Source of the DNA: Macrococcoides canis
Lineage (GTDB): Bacteria > Bacillota > Bacilli > Staphylococcales > Staphylococcaceae
Direction: 5' to 3'
NCBI RefSeq assembly: GCF_002119805.1
Contig: NZ_CP021059.1
Coordinates: 62,001-126,000, forward strand
DNA: 64,000 bases
The notes under the pieces were generated by a model. That model ran no database searches and was not told where the DNA came from. It was given only the letters and a program-made list of their open reading frames with translations. A program made the position numbers and the translations under genes. Of the stretch, positions 32,157 through 40,229 are shown one piece after another; position 1 is the first letter of the stretch, and each line of letters starts with the position of its first letter.

Positions 32157-32360
32157 ATGAAAGAGGAAGTAGCATTAATGTTAAAAGAATATTTATTCGA
32201 CACATACAATATAGAACTTGGTGAACTTGCAAGCAAACAAGTGGTAGATCATATGTATCCAATCATAGAAGATTCAATATATGAAGAAACAAAGATGAAA
32301 ATAAAAAATGAAACGGTTCATGAATTGATTCATTCACTTCAAAAGGAATATAAAGATTGA
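32157..32360 (+). CDS. Small acidic protein, possibly DUF2164
   Basis: This 67-residue soluble protein is rich in Glu and Lys and probably all helical. The segment DTYNIELGELASKQVVDHMY resembles DUF2164 proteins, where ELGxLAAxxLLDF is conserved. GGAGAGGATA precedes the ATG, and it lies 23 bases after the carbamoyltransferase. Function is unknown and the family assignment is tentative. Confidence 0.6.
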   Translation: MKEEVALMLKEYLFDTYNIELGELASKQVVDHMYPIIEDSIYEETKMKIKNETVHELIHSLQKEYKD

Positions 32361-32460
32361 GAACGCCATTGAATTAATCAAATATGCACATGTTATGCAT
32401 TTAATTGAAATAAAAAGTATATGTGGTATAATTTTTATATCAAAGTGCAGGAGGTTAATT

Positions 32461-32733
32461 ATGCAAGTAAAACATGGTAATAGTAAATTTTATATTGGAG
32501 ATTCAGAACAAACTCCAAAGGCGATGATGACATATGTGAAAACAGGAGAAGGATTAATCATTATCGATCATACTGAAGTTTCAGATGAACTACGTGGTCA
32601 AGGTGCAGGATATAGCATGGTAGATGCAGCAGTCCAATACGCTCGTGATAATGAATTGAAAATTGTCCCTCTCTGCCCATTTGCCAAAAGTGTATTTGAT
32701 AAAAAATCAGAATATAAAGACGTTCTAAAGTAA
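32461..32733 (+). CDS. YjdJ-type small GNAT acetyltransferase
   Basis: This 90-residue protein matches the short GNAT variant (PF14542-like): ITDHTEVSDELRGQGAGYSMV with the acetyl-CoA motif RGQGAG (about residues 47-52) and IVPLCPFAKSVFDKKSEYKDV at the end. AGGAGG lies 6 bases before ATG 32461; TATAAT near 32426 can be its promoter. The FMN reductase gene follows after 11 bases, so they form an operon. The substrate is unknown. Confidence 0.85.
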   Translation: MQVKHGNSKFYIGDSEQTPKAMMTYVKTGEGLIIIDHTEVSDELRGQGAGYSMVDAAVQYARDNELKIVPLCPFAKSVFDKKSEYKDVLK

Positions 32734-32744
32734 AGGAGAATCAA

Positions 32745-33302
32745 ATGAAAAATATCGTATTTGTATGTGGAAGCTTGAGAAATGGGTCTTATAACCGTAT
32801 ATATATGGAGACAATGATACAGCATGTACCTGAAGATTGGTCGATTAAAGAAGTTTCTTTTAAAGATGTGCCATTATATAACTTTGATCTTGAAGGAGAA
32901 CAGGAACCACAAGCAGTCACAGAATTCCGTGATGCATTAAGTGAAGCGGATGGAATTATCATTGTAACGCCTGAATACAATACCGGCGTACCAGGTCCGT
33001 TAAAAAATGCGATTGACTGGGCCTCACGTGTAAAAAATAAAGGGGATAAGTCACCGCTTGTAGATCGTCCATTTGCTATTGCCGGATGCTCACCAGGTGC
33101 AACTGGAAGTGCTTTATCACAAGCACAGCTTAGACAAACATTAACTGCAATGAATGCACATATTATGCCGGGACCAAAGTTGATCATCGGTAAAGTCCAC
33201 GAATTAATTACACCAGAACAGACCATTGAAGATGCTCGTACAATCTCATACATGAAACGTTTCGTAGATGCTTTCGATGTTTATATCGATCGACTTAATT
33301 AA
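32745..33302 (+). CDS. NAD(P)H-dependent FMN reductase / quinone reductase
   Basis: This 185-residue flavodoxin-like protein begins MKNIVFVCGSLRNGSYNRIY with the FMN phosphate loop GSLRNGSYN (residues 9-17). It also has IIIVTPEYNTGVPGPLKNAIDW (about 73-94) typical of azoreductase/chromate reductase-type enzymes. It probably performs two-electron reduction of quinones or similar compounds. AAAGGAG precedes the ATG. It shares an operon with the small acetyltransferase just upstream. Confidence 0.88.
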   Translation: MKNIVFVCGSLRNGSYNRIYMETMIQHVPEDWSIKEVSFKDVPLYNFDLEGEQEPQAVTEFRDALSEADGIIIVTPEYNTGVPGPLKNAIDWASRVKNKGDKSPLVDRPFAIAGCSPGATGSALSQAQLRQTLTAMNAHIMPGPKLIIGKVHELITPEQTIEDARTISYMKRFVDAFDVYIDRLN

Positions 33303-33422
33303 TAGTAATTATTCTAAGAATTAACAAAAAATATATACTCATTTAATAACGACAATGCTATAATTAAAAAATTAATCGTTATAGATTGAATTTTTAAAAA
33401 ATTTAATGTTATTAAGGAGTGT

Positions 33423-34790
33423 ATGAATATTAATTCAAAAACAAAGTTAACATTTAAAGAAAACATGTTCATTGGATCAATGCTCTTCGGATTATTCTTC
33501 GGAGCAGGAAATTTAATATTTCCAATCCACTTTGGTCAGACTGCAGGGAGTAATGTATGGTTAACGAATCTCGGGTTTTTAATTACTGCAATCGGATTGC
33601 CGTTTCTTGGTATTATTGCAATTGGTATTTCTAAGACGAATGGTGTATTTGATATCTCGATGCGTGTCAATCGTACATATGCATATATTTTCACCATTCT
33701 TCTTTATCTTGTGATAGGACCATTATTTGCTTTACCAAGGCTCGCAACGACTTCATTTGAAATTGCCTTTTCATCTTTTATTACAGAAAGTAACAGCAAA
33801 GTCTTCTTATTTATTTTCAGCTTAATTTTCTTTGTGATTGCATGGCTATTTTCTCGTAAACCTTCAAAGATTTTAGATTACATCGGTAAATTTTTGAATC
33901 CTGTCTTTTTATTCTTGCTAGGTGTACTCATGTTGCTTGCTTTTATTCGCCCAATGGGAAGTATTAGTGAGGCACCGATTCAGGCTGACTACCAATCAAA
34001 CGCTGTTTTAAAAGGATTTATTGATGGTTACAATACACTGGATGCCCTGGCATCATTAGCATTTGGTATTATTATTGTTACGACGATTAAGAAACTAGGA
34101 GTTACTAATCCAGCCCATATTGCAAAGGAAACAGTTAAATCAGGACTTATCAGCATAGTGCTTATGGGATTAATCTATACTTTGCTAGCACTTATGGGAA
34201 CGATGAGTATCGGACAGTTTAAAGTGAGCGATAACGGTGGCATTGCATTAGCTCAAATCGCACACTATTATTTAGGGGACTACGGAATAATCTTATTATC
34301 GCTTATTATTATCGTAGCATGTTTAAAAACTGCGATTGGATTAATTACGGCATTCTCAGAGACGTTTACGGAATTATTTCCGAAAAGAAGCTATTTAATG
34401 TTTGCAACAGTGGTGAGTATTGTTTCATTTACGATCGCTAATGTAGGATTAACAAAAATTATCACTTACTCAATACCAGTACTGATGTTTCTGTATCCTC
34501 TAGCGATTACACTTATACTGTTGACGTTATTTAGCAAATACTTCAATCATTCACGCACAGTATATCAGTTTACAACATATTTCACGCTTATCGCCGCATT
34601 TATTGATGGATTGAAAGCGAGTCCAGAATTTATTGCGAATACCGCAATATCTAAAAATATAGTGGGCTTCGGAGAACAATACTTACCCTTATCTTCTATA
34701 GGTATGGGATGGGTGTTGCCGGCGATTATAGGTTTTATAGTTGGTTATATTATCTATATATCAAAAGGCAGAAATGCTGTAGTAGAATAA
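33423..34790 (+). CDS. brnQ: Branched-chain amino acid transporter BrnQ
   Basis: This 455-residue protein has about 12 membrane helices. The opening [20 protein letters not shown] with [11 protein letters not shown] (about residues 12-42) and [12 protein letters not shown] are hallmarks of the LIVCS/BrnQ family. It imports leucine, isoleucine and valine with Na+ or H+. AAGGAGTGT precedes the ATG. It is a single gene followed by a strong terminator. No T-box or other leader is visible in the 120-base upstream gap. Confidence 0.93.
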   Translation: MNINSKTKLTFKENMFIGSMLFGLFFGAGNLIFPIHFGQTAGSNVWLTNLGFLITAIGLPFLGIIAIGISKTNGVFDISMRVNRTYAYIFTILLYLVIGPLFALPRLATTSFEIAFSSFITESNSKVFLFIFSLIFFVIAWLFSRKPSKILDYIGKFLNPVFLFLLGVLMLLAFIRPMGSISEAPIQADYQSNAVLKGFIDGYNTLDALASLAFGIIIVTTIKKLGVTNPAHIAKETVKSGLISIVLMGLIYTLLALMGTMSIGQFKVSDNGGIALAQIAHYYLGDYGIILLSLIIIVACLKTAIGLITAFSETFTELFPKRSYLMFATVVSIVSFTIANVGLTKIITYSIPVLMFLYPLAITLILLTLFSKYFNHSRTVYQFTTYFTLIAAFIDGLKASPEFIANTAISKNIVGFGEQYLPLSSIGMGWVLPAIIGFIVGYIIYISKGRNAVVE

Positions 34791-34824
34791 AATTGTTTCA
34801 CATGAAAAAACAAAAGAATAAAAG

Positions 34825-34858
34825 AAAGCGAAGTGGTGTTTTATCCACTTCGCTTTTA
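34825..34858. terminator. Terminator between brnQ and ohr
   Basis: AAAGCGAAGTGG (34825-34836) pairs with CCACTTCGCTTT (34845-34856). A and T runs allow use from both sides. Confidence 0.88.
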
Positions 34859-34863
34859 ATTTA

Positions 34864-35292
34864 TTAATCGCCAATGACAGTAAGCTCAACATCAATAGAA
34901 TTTTTTAATGCTTTAGAATATGGACAGAAATCATGTGCAGTTGCAACGAACTTTTCTCCATCTTCCTGTGGAACTCCGTCTAATCGTACTTCTAAGTTAG
35001 CAGCTAATTTGAAACCACCGTCTGTCTCATCACTTAATAACATTGCTGTACCTCTTACTTCTGGATCTACATTTTTTACACCAGCCTTTTTAAGGATGAG
35101 TGTTAAAGCACTATTGAAACAAGCGCTATAACCAGCAGCAAATAGTTGTTCAGGGTTAGATTCAGTTGTTGCATTACCACCTAATGCTTTAGGAGAAGCA
35201 ATATCTAAATAAAATGAATTATCCTCGCTAAATACTTTTCCATCACGTCCGCCTTTACTAATTACAGTTGTTTCATATAAAACTTTGCTCAT
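34864..35292 (-). CDS. ohr: Organic hydroperoxide resistance protein Ohr (OsmC family)
   Basis: This 142-residue protein has the two reactive cysteines of Ohr: one in YSACFNSAL (about residue 53) and one in HDFCPYSKAL (about residue 120), with ESNPEQLFAAGYS before the first. It is a cytosolic thiol peroxidase that reduces organic and fatty-acid hydroperoxides. ATG 35292 follows AGAGGTCAAT; longer upstream reading would run through the operator. It is divergent from ohrR and two matching palindromes lie between them. Confidence 0.92.
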   Translation of the reverse strand: MSKVLYETTVISKGGRDGKVFSEDNSFYLDIASPKALGGNATTESNPEQLFAAGYSACFNSALTLILKKAGVKNVDPEVRGTAMLLSDETDGGFKLAANLEVRLDGVPQEDGEKFVATAHDFCPYSKALKNSIDVELTVIGD

Positions 35293-35317
35293 AATATTGA
35301 CCTCTTTTCGTTTTGTT

Positions 35318-35331
35318 AATCGTGCACGATT
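35318..35331. promoter_or_regulatory. OhrR operator 1
   Basis: AATCGTGCACGATT is a perfect 14-base palindrome 25 bases upstream of the ohr start. A close relative lies at 35384-35397, which supports binding by OhrR. Confidence 0.7.
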
Positions 35332-35383
35332 GATATAAAGTATAATAGCATCTATAATATTATAAATCAACAATAATGTTTTT

Positions 35384-35397
35384 AATCTTTCACGATT
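35384..35397. promoter_or_regulatory. OhrR operator 2
   Basis: AATCTTTCACGATT matches operator 1 in its outer bases and right half, and lies just upstream of ohrR, suggesting autoregulation. Confidence 0.6.
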
Positions 35398-35411
35398 GAA
35401 TGGGGGATAAT

Positions 35412-35855
35412 ATGAGAGAATTAGGGAGTCATCTATCAAAACAGTTATGTTTTTCATACTATAATGTGAATCGGTTATTTAATCAGTTTTATAAAGAATC
35501 ATTAAAATCTTTTGGGTTAACGTATACACAATATTTAACGCTAGTATCATTATGGGATAAGCCAAGTCAATATTTAAATGAGTTAGGCTCTGAGCTAGAC
35601 TTAGCTAGTAATACATTAACACCGTTACTTAAGCGTTTAGAAGAAAAGGGATATATAATCCGTTTGAAACCAGAAAAAGATAAACGACAGTTAATCGTTC
35701 AACTTACTGATGAGGGTAAAGCTTTGCAGCAGCAAGTTGAAAGTAGGTTGCTGGAATGCTTTGCAAATTTTGAAGGGTTAGATGAAGATAAAGCGTTACA
35801 ATTGATTGATCAAAATAATCGTATGATTCAATTGTTGCAACAAAAAGAAAAATAA
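35412..35855 (+). CDS. ohrR: Organic peroxide sensor OhrR (MarR family)
   Basis: This 147-residue MarR-type winged-helix protein has SKQLCFSYYNVNRLF near residues 9-23, where the single Cys matches the redox-sensing Cys of OhrR. The recognition part is SELDLASNTLTPLLKRLEEKGYI with EKDKRQLIV in the wing. Oxidation of the Cys by organic peroxides should release it from DNA and switch on ohr. ATG 35412 follows GGGGGATAAT; an in-frame ATG at 35400 overlaps operator 2 and is less likely. It is divergent from ohr. Confidence 0.9.
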   Translation: MRELGSHLSKQLCFSYYNVNRLFNQFYKESLKSFGLTYTQYLTLVSLWDKPSQYLNELGSELDLASNTLTPLLKRLEEKGYIIRLKPEKDKRQLIVQLTDEGKALQQQVESRLLECFANFEGLDEDKALQLIDQNNRMIQLLQQKEK

Positions 35856-35877
35856 TAATTTATTTTTAGGTTCATTT

Positions 35878-35912
35878 AAAAAGGCTTACAGAAAATCTGA
35901 AAGCCTTTTTAA
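35878..35912. terminator. Terminator between ohrR and TPR gene
   Basis: AAAAAGGCTT (35878-35887) and AAGCCTTTTT (35901-35910) form a hairpin with an inner CAGA/TCTG pairing. It works for both converging genes. Confidence 0.85.
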
Positions 35913-36356
35913 TATTAATTCAGTAGAGGCTAGCCTATCCTGATCAAAATTTGATCTGATTTTATGAGCTCTTAGAGCACATATATGAGAGTGTTCATAG
36001 TCTTTTTTATCAAAATACATTTTTGACAGATGTTGATAAATAAATGCTTCTGTTACTATATCATTGTTTATATTTATGCACTCATCGAATAGTTCTTTTG
36101 CTATTTCAAATTCATTGCTCCAATGATAAACGCTTGCTAAACGTAATAAAGCTTTAGTTTTCTGTAAATTATTTTCAGTAGATAGTAAAAATTTATGACC
36201 AAATTTTTTAGCAGTTTCTAATTCACCTAACATCCTTAAAAATGAAACGACTTCTCTATTGTCTTCGTTTTGTTTACACCAGCTCATTGTTTCGTCCTTG
36301 TTAATCAAAACTTCTCTTAAAGTGAATTCATCAATAGTATATTTAGGATAATTCAT
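35886..36356 (-). CDS. TPR-like helical repeat protein
   Basis: This 156-residue soluble protein consists of helical pairs. LLRLASVYHWSNEFEIAKELFDEC and YQHLSKMYFDKKDYEHSHICALRA (about residues 70-95 and 108-131) read as tetratricopeptide repeats, which bind other proteins. No enzymatic motif is seen. GGAGGATATAT precedes the ATG. It stands alone, so its partner is unknown. It could be a scaffold or a remnant of a larger TPR regulator. Confidence 0.7.
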   Translation of the reverse strand: MNYPKYTIDEFTLREVLINKDETMSWCKQNEDNREVVSFLRMLGELETAKKFGHKFLLSTENNLQKTKALLRLASVYHWSNEFEIAKELFDECININNDIVTEAFIYQHLSKMYFDKKDYEHSHICALRAHKIRSNFDQDRLASTELILKRLSDFL

Positions 36357-36478
36357 ATATATCCTCCTTATATATTTGATAAGTTATAGAAGATCCAATT
36401 ATTCAGTTTATATTTGATATAATTTTAAATATCTATATCAAATTATATCAAATTAAAAGATATGGAAAGGTTGTTTTT

Positions 36479-36916
36479 ATGCATTTAGAGGAAGTTAGTG
36501 AAAGTAATATAGAAGATGTTATAAAACTTGATTTAAAAGATTCTCAAAAAATGTATGTGGCTACAAATTTAAGATCAATAGCAGATGCTTATATTTATAG
36601 GAATGAAGGTGTATGTCCATTTGCAGTAAAAAAGAATGATATAGTGGTCGGTTTTATTATGTTTGACAGACATGACACAGATGAATCAACTTGTATTATT
36701 TGGAGAATGATGATAGGGCATGAATTTCAAGGGAATGGCTATGGTAAGGAGATGATAAAGTTAGCAAAAAAATATGCAAAAGAGAGAGGTTATAATACTT
36801 TAATGGCAGATTATGTGAAAGGTAATAATGTGGTAAGGTCATTGTTAATCTCGAATGGTTTTGTAGAGAGAGGTATCGACAATTACAACCAAGTAATTAT
36901 GAGTATTGAATTATAA
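36479..36916 (+). CDS. GNAT acetyltransferase, polyamine-type resemblance
   Basis: This 145-residue GNAT protein has PFAVKKNDIVVGFIMF and the acetyl-CoA motif HEFQGNGYGKEMIKLA (about residues 80-95), with NNVVRSLLISNGFVE as motif B. The overall form resembles spermine/spermidine acetyltransferases such as BltD or PaiA. GGAAAGG precedes the ATG. It is a single gene closed by a strong terminator. Confidence 0.82.
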   Translation: MHLEEVSESNIEDVIKLDLKDSQKMYVATNLRSIADAYIYRNEGVCPFAVKKNDIVVGFIMFDRHDTDESTCIIWRMMIGHEFQGNGYGKEMIKLAKKYAKERGYNTLMADYVKGNNVVRSLLISNGFVERGIDNYNQVIMSIEL

Positions 36917-36933
36917 TGAACAATGTTGCTGAA

Positions 36934-36963
36934 AAGCCGACGTGTCTAATGACATGTCGGCTT
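36934..36963. terminator. Terminator between GNAT gene and lukF
   Basis: AAGCCGACGTGTC pairs with GACATGTCGGCTT around TAAT (one G-T pair). It serves both converging transcripts. Confidence 0.85.
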
Positions 36964-36968
36964 CATTC

Positions 36969-37922
36969 TTAATATTTCACTTCAGTATTTTGTAATACAG
37001 CGGTATGATCTTTCCAATTAATTTTATATGTTGCTACTAATGATTTTCCTTCATGATTCTTCAAGTTCTGTCCCCACCAATGGAAGCCATTCCAGAAATT
37101 TTGATATTTATCTGTACGTCTTTCATAAATGACATTAATGAATGTATCTCTATCATTGTCAGATGGTCTATGAGTTAAAACAGAAATAAATTCTGGATTA
37201 AAGTTTTCTCTTGCAAGAACGGGCATTGCTGATTTATGTACGAAGTTTTGTCCGGCATAAGCACTACTTTGTCGAGAAGCTAAAAATAATTCATTACCAT
37301 ATCTTTCGTTATAGTGCTGTGCACGGGTATATGGTCCATAGCCATTAACATAAATTTTGTTTGCTTCAACTTCCCATCCTACATTCTTTAAATTAGTGCG
37401 TTTAAGTAAGGAAGTTTTATAGCTTGCTTGCTGATAATTAACTGTTTCACTAAAGTTATATGAACTGTTCGCACCACCGCTTAAAGTATTTGATACATTG
37501 ATATTTCCGCCGACACCGTATCCTACAGTGCTCGTTACTTCGTGAGATTCATTTTGATTTTTGGGTGCATAGTTCACAATATTCGTGCTATCGTTACCTG
37601 CAACTTGCACCTTTACATTGTATTGAGCACCCCATCTTAATGAGCTCGAATTATATTGTCTTGGGTCTGGTGCTTGATAACCTGAATGAATTGTTCCGGA
37701 TGTTTTTAAGATTAAAATTTCTTTATCATAATTCTTATCTTTAATGAAGTTGAAATTTAATATTTGTGCGATATCATTTTCTGGTGAATCAGCATTAGCT
37801 GTCGTCTTATGTACGACTGCACCATTACCGATAGGTTGAGATGTTTCTGCTGCGTGTGTCATTGCAGAAGGCATTAACAATGTGCTTAATAACAAGGTTG
37901 AGAGTGTTTTTTTGATTATCAT
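36969..37922 (-). CDS. lukF: Bicomponent leukocidin, F component
   Basis: This 317-residue protein has a signal peptide (residues 1-24, ending THA). It has the beta-barrel pore-forming toxin fold of staphylococcal leukocidins. The F-type marks are the QILNFNFIKDKNYDKEILIL stretch, the glycine-rich stem region GYGVGGNINVSNTLSGGANSS, and the rim YERRTDKYQNFWNGFHWWG, which carries the phosphocholine-binding Trp/Arg cluster. It should assemble with the S component into a ring pore on leukocytes or red cells. It lies 12 bases after the S gene, on the same transcript. GGAGAACACATC precedes the ATG. Confidence 0.9.
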   Translation of the reverse strand: MIIKKTLSTLLLSTLLMPSAMTHAAETSQPIGNGAVVHKTTANADSPENDIAQILNFNFIKDKNYDKEILILKTSGTIHSGYQAPDPRQYNSSSLRWGAQYNVKVQVAGNDSTNIVNYAPKNQNESHEVTSTVGYGVGGNINVSNTLSGGANSSYNFSETVNYQQASYKTSLLKRTNLKNVGWEVEANKIYVNGYGPYTRAQHYNERYGNELFLASRQSSAYAGQNFVHKSAMPVLARENFNPEFISVLTHRPSDNDRDTFINVIYERRTDKYQNFWNGFHWWGQNLKNHEGKSLVATYKINWKDHTAVLQNTEVKY

Positions 37923-37934
37923 GATGTGTTCTCC

Positions 37935-38879
37935 TTAATTAATAATTTTTACTTCATGAGTGTTCCAGTTTACTTGATATTTAACTGTATAGTTTCTATC
38001 TTTGTATACTTCTGACTGATGTTGAGAATTTAAATATGAAACACCGCTATGTGTAGATGTCTTCCATGCATTTGTAATATCCAGAGTTCTGCCATAAGTG
38101 ATTTCGAATACTGATGTATCTGGTGTATTCTTTTCTTTTGTAAGTGTTGTTACAAATGAGGGATTAAATCCACTTTTTATGAGTACAGGCAGTTCTGTAT
38201 CTTCCCAGAAGAAGTCCCTCGGTTTCGTTGCATAAGAATCCCATCCGACAAAAGCATTTTTATCTTGGGCATTGAATCTTCTGCCGTCTAATTGGAACTC
38301 ATTAGCGGTAACGTCCCACGCAATGAATTTAGAAGAATGCTGTTTTAACTCACTTTTATAACTTTGTTGATTGTATGAAATAGACTTACTGTAGTTGTAA
38401 CCGGAATTAAGTCCACCTGAAAGTCCTCCACCTGCCCCAAAGTCTCCACCAATAGAATATCCTGTAGTTTGAGATACATCTACGGATTCAATATTGTTTT
38501 TAGGTAAGAAACGTACAATGTTCGTATTAGGATCATTTGATTTAAATTTTATATGATATTTTGATGGCCAGAGCATTTGTGCAGTTTTTGTGGAAGGGTT
38601 CTTATACCATCTGTATTGATTTCTGGACTGGATATGCCCCTGCATTTGAATGATTAAAGCATCTTTGTTGAAGTTCTTGTCTTTAATGAAGTCGAATTGA
38701 ATATTTTGTGTAATTCCGTACTTCGGATTAAAGGAGTCTTCTGTTCGTTTGATGACTTCAGCACCATCACCGATTTGCTGAATACTGATGTTGTTAGTTT
38801 CAGCACGAACATCATGTACTGTAATTGGGGCTGCTGCAAGTGTTAGAACAATACTTGCTGAAAGTAATGTTTTTTTCAT
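37935..38879 (-). CDS. lukS: Bicomponent leukocidin, S component
   Basis: This 314-residue secreted protein has a signal peptide (about residues 1-26, ending VRA). It has a leukocidin fold with the S-type pattern KTAQMLWPSKYHIKFKS, the stem GYSIGGDFGAGGGLSGGLNSG and KSGFNPSFVTTLTKEK. The S component binds the host-cell receptor first and recruits the F component. It is the first gene of a two-gene operon; AAAGGAGAGAACAAC precedes the ATG. Host-cell target cannot be told from sequence. Such toxin pairs are typical of Staphylococcus and are also present in some Macrococcus. Confidence 0.9.
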   Translation of the reverse strand: MKKTLLSASIVLTLAAAPITVHDVRAETNNISIQQIGDGAEVIKRTEDSFNPKYGITQNIQFDFIKDKNFNKDALIIQMQGHIQSRNQYRWYKNPSTKTAQMLWPSKYHIKFKSNDPNTNIVRFLPKNNIESVDVSQTTGYSIGGDFGAGGGLSGGLNSGYNYSKSISYNQQSYKSELKQHSSKFIAWDVTANEFQLDGRRFNAQDKNAFVGWDSYATKPRDFFWEDTELPVLIKSGFNPSFVTTLTKEKNTPDTSVFEITYGRTLDITNAWKTSTHSGVSYLNSQHQSEVYKDRNYTVKYQVNWNTHEVKIIN

Positions 38880-39255
38880 GTTGTTCTCTCCTTTAGTTGT
38901 CTAATAAATGTAGTAAGTTTGAAATATAATTTATATAAATCATATATTTCAAAAATATAATATCACGAAAATATTACTATTAGTAAATAATAATATGGAA
39001 AAATGTTGTCTAAATTATTAACTGTTTATTAAATTGTTATAATTAGTTATTTTAGTAATGATGCTGATAATCGTTTACATTTGGAATTCTTTTAAATTAT
39101 TTATAGATAATAAATATAAAATAATAAACGAAATTATAATTCGTATATTATCATTAAATATTTATTTAAGAATTATTAATAAATAGTTAATGTGATTATT
39201 GAGAAATATGAAATAAGATTAATCACATCAAATAAAATTAAAGGAGTTTTACAAA
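38880..39255. other. 376-base AT-rich gap between lukS and lipoprotein gene
   Basis: The gap holds the promoters of the divergent lukS and DM13 lipoprotein genes. I see no open gene. TTAAC-N6-TTAAA at 39018-39033 is a one-mismatch relative of the SaeR box read on the reverse strand, but chance is likely at this base composition. Confidence 0.4.
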
Positions 39256-39675
39256 ATGAAAATAAAATCATTAGCAATTACAGGAAGTTTAGCAAGCGCG
39301 TTGTTACTTGGAGCATGTGGAAATATGAATGACGACAAGATGACAAAGATGGAAAATACGTCAAAATCAATGACCAGTAATCAAATGATGAAGTCAGGCA
39401 AATTTATGGGTGATAAAGAAATGGTTGAAGGTGTGGCAACAATTAAAGGTGACAAATTAATGTTAGAAGCGTTTAAATCCTCGAAAGGACCAGACTTACA
39501 TGTGTATTTAACAAAAGATAATGATATTAAATCAGGTGTGAAAGTGGATAAAGTGGATTACGATAAGGCTGAACAAACATTTGATCTTAAAGGAATTGAC
39601 GTAGAAGATTATAATACGGTTACAATATACTGTGATAAGGCGCATGTCATTTTTGGTAAAGCGGAACTAAAATAG
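39256..39675 (+). CDS. DM13-domain lipoprotein
   Basis: This 139-residue protein has a lipoprotein signal: hydrophobic residues 7-19 and lipobox LLGAC with the Cys at 21. A Met/Lys-rich linker follows, then a DM13-like domain (about 53-139). That domain contains GVATIKGDKLMLEAFKSSKG, DLHVYLT and a conserved Cys in VTIYCDKAHVIFG. DM13 domains are proposed redox or electron-transfer modules. It should be anchored on the outer membrane face. Its stop overlaps the start of the DoxX-like gene, so the two probably work together. Confidence 0.8.
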   Translation: MKIKSLAITGSLASALLLGACGNMNDDKMTKMENTSKSMTSNQMMKSGKFMGDKEMVEGVATIKGDKLMLEAFKSSKGPDLHVYLTKDNDIKSGVKVDKVDYDKAEQTFDLKGIDVEDYNTVTIYCDKAHVIFGKAELK

Positions 39676-40103
39676 TGAAAAAATGGATTATAACTGTTTT
39701 AAGAATCAGTGCCGGCATATATATGTTGCAGCAAGGAATAGAGAAGATGACGGGAGACTTTCATGTTGAAAGTCTAACAGATGTCATCGAGATGAATACG
39801 GATTCTCCGATTTGGTATAAGATGTTCTTTGTTGCAGTGATAGCCCCTTTATATCCATTGTTTAATATACTCATACCTTTAGGTGAAATACTAATAGGAA
39901 TCAGTTTGATCATTGGTAATTTATCATTTATAGCTAGTCTGTTTGGTATATTTATTATGTTAAATTATATATGGGCAGATATGATATATACATATCCCTT
40001 ACAGTTGCTTATTTTCATAATTCTTGTGATGAACAAAGCTGTAATTGAACAATTCACTGTTACAAATATAATAAATAAGCTGATTAAGAAGCATAATAAT
40101 TAA
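39675..40103 (+). CDS. DoxX/DoxD-like membrane protein
   Basis: This 142-residue protein has four hydrophobic segments. ILRISAGIYMLQQGIEKMTG near the start and the LIPLGEILIGISLIIG segment match DoxX/thiosulfate:quinone oxidoreductase small-subunit relatives. GTG at 39675 overlaps the lipoprotein stop (TAG 39673-39675), suggesting translational coupling. With the DM13 lipoprotein it could form a membrane redox pair. No enzymatic activity can be shown from sequence. Confidence 0.72.
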   Translation: MKKWIITVLRISAGIYMLQQGIEKMTGDFHVESLTDVIEMNTDSPIWYKMFFVAVIAPLYPLFNILIPLGEILIGISLIIGNLSFIASLFGIFIMLNYIWADMIYTYPLQLLIFIILVMNKAVIEQFTVTNIINKLIKKHNN

Positions 40104-40122
40104 AAATAGAATGAGTAAATGG

Positions 40123-40150
40123 AAAAGACTGCAAAATTGCAGTCTTTTTT
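40123..40150 (+). terminator. Terminator after DoxX-like gene
   Basis: AAAAGACTGCA pairs with TGCAGTCTTTT around AAAT, followed by TT. It shows that the oxidoreductase gene downstream starts after it. Confidence 0.88.
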
Positions 40151-40229
40151 GCATTTGTCTTGTGAAATTGGGTATATCACAAATAATGAGTTAAACATTA
40201 TCATAACAACGTTGAAAGAGGTAATTGAT

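Noticed and set aside
32789..33253. Open frame on the reverse strand within the FMN reductase gene
   Set aside because: It mirrors a clear flavodoxin-fold gene and has no motif or start signal of its own.
34864..35457. Longer Ohr reading from 35457
   Set aside because: It would translate through both OhrR operators; ATG 35292 gives a standard Ohr length with ribosome-binding site.
40119..40229. N-terminal extension of the FAD oxidoreductase from ATG 40119
   Set aside because: The stretch contains the terminator hairpin at 40123-40150 and has no ribosome-binding site.
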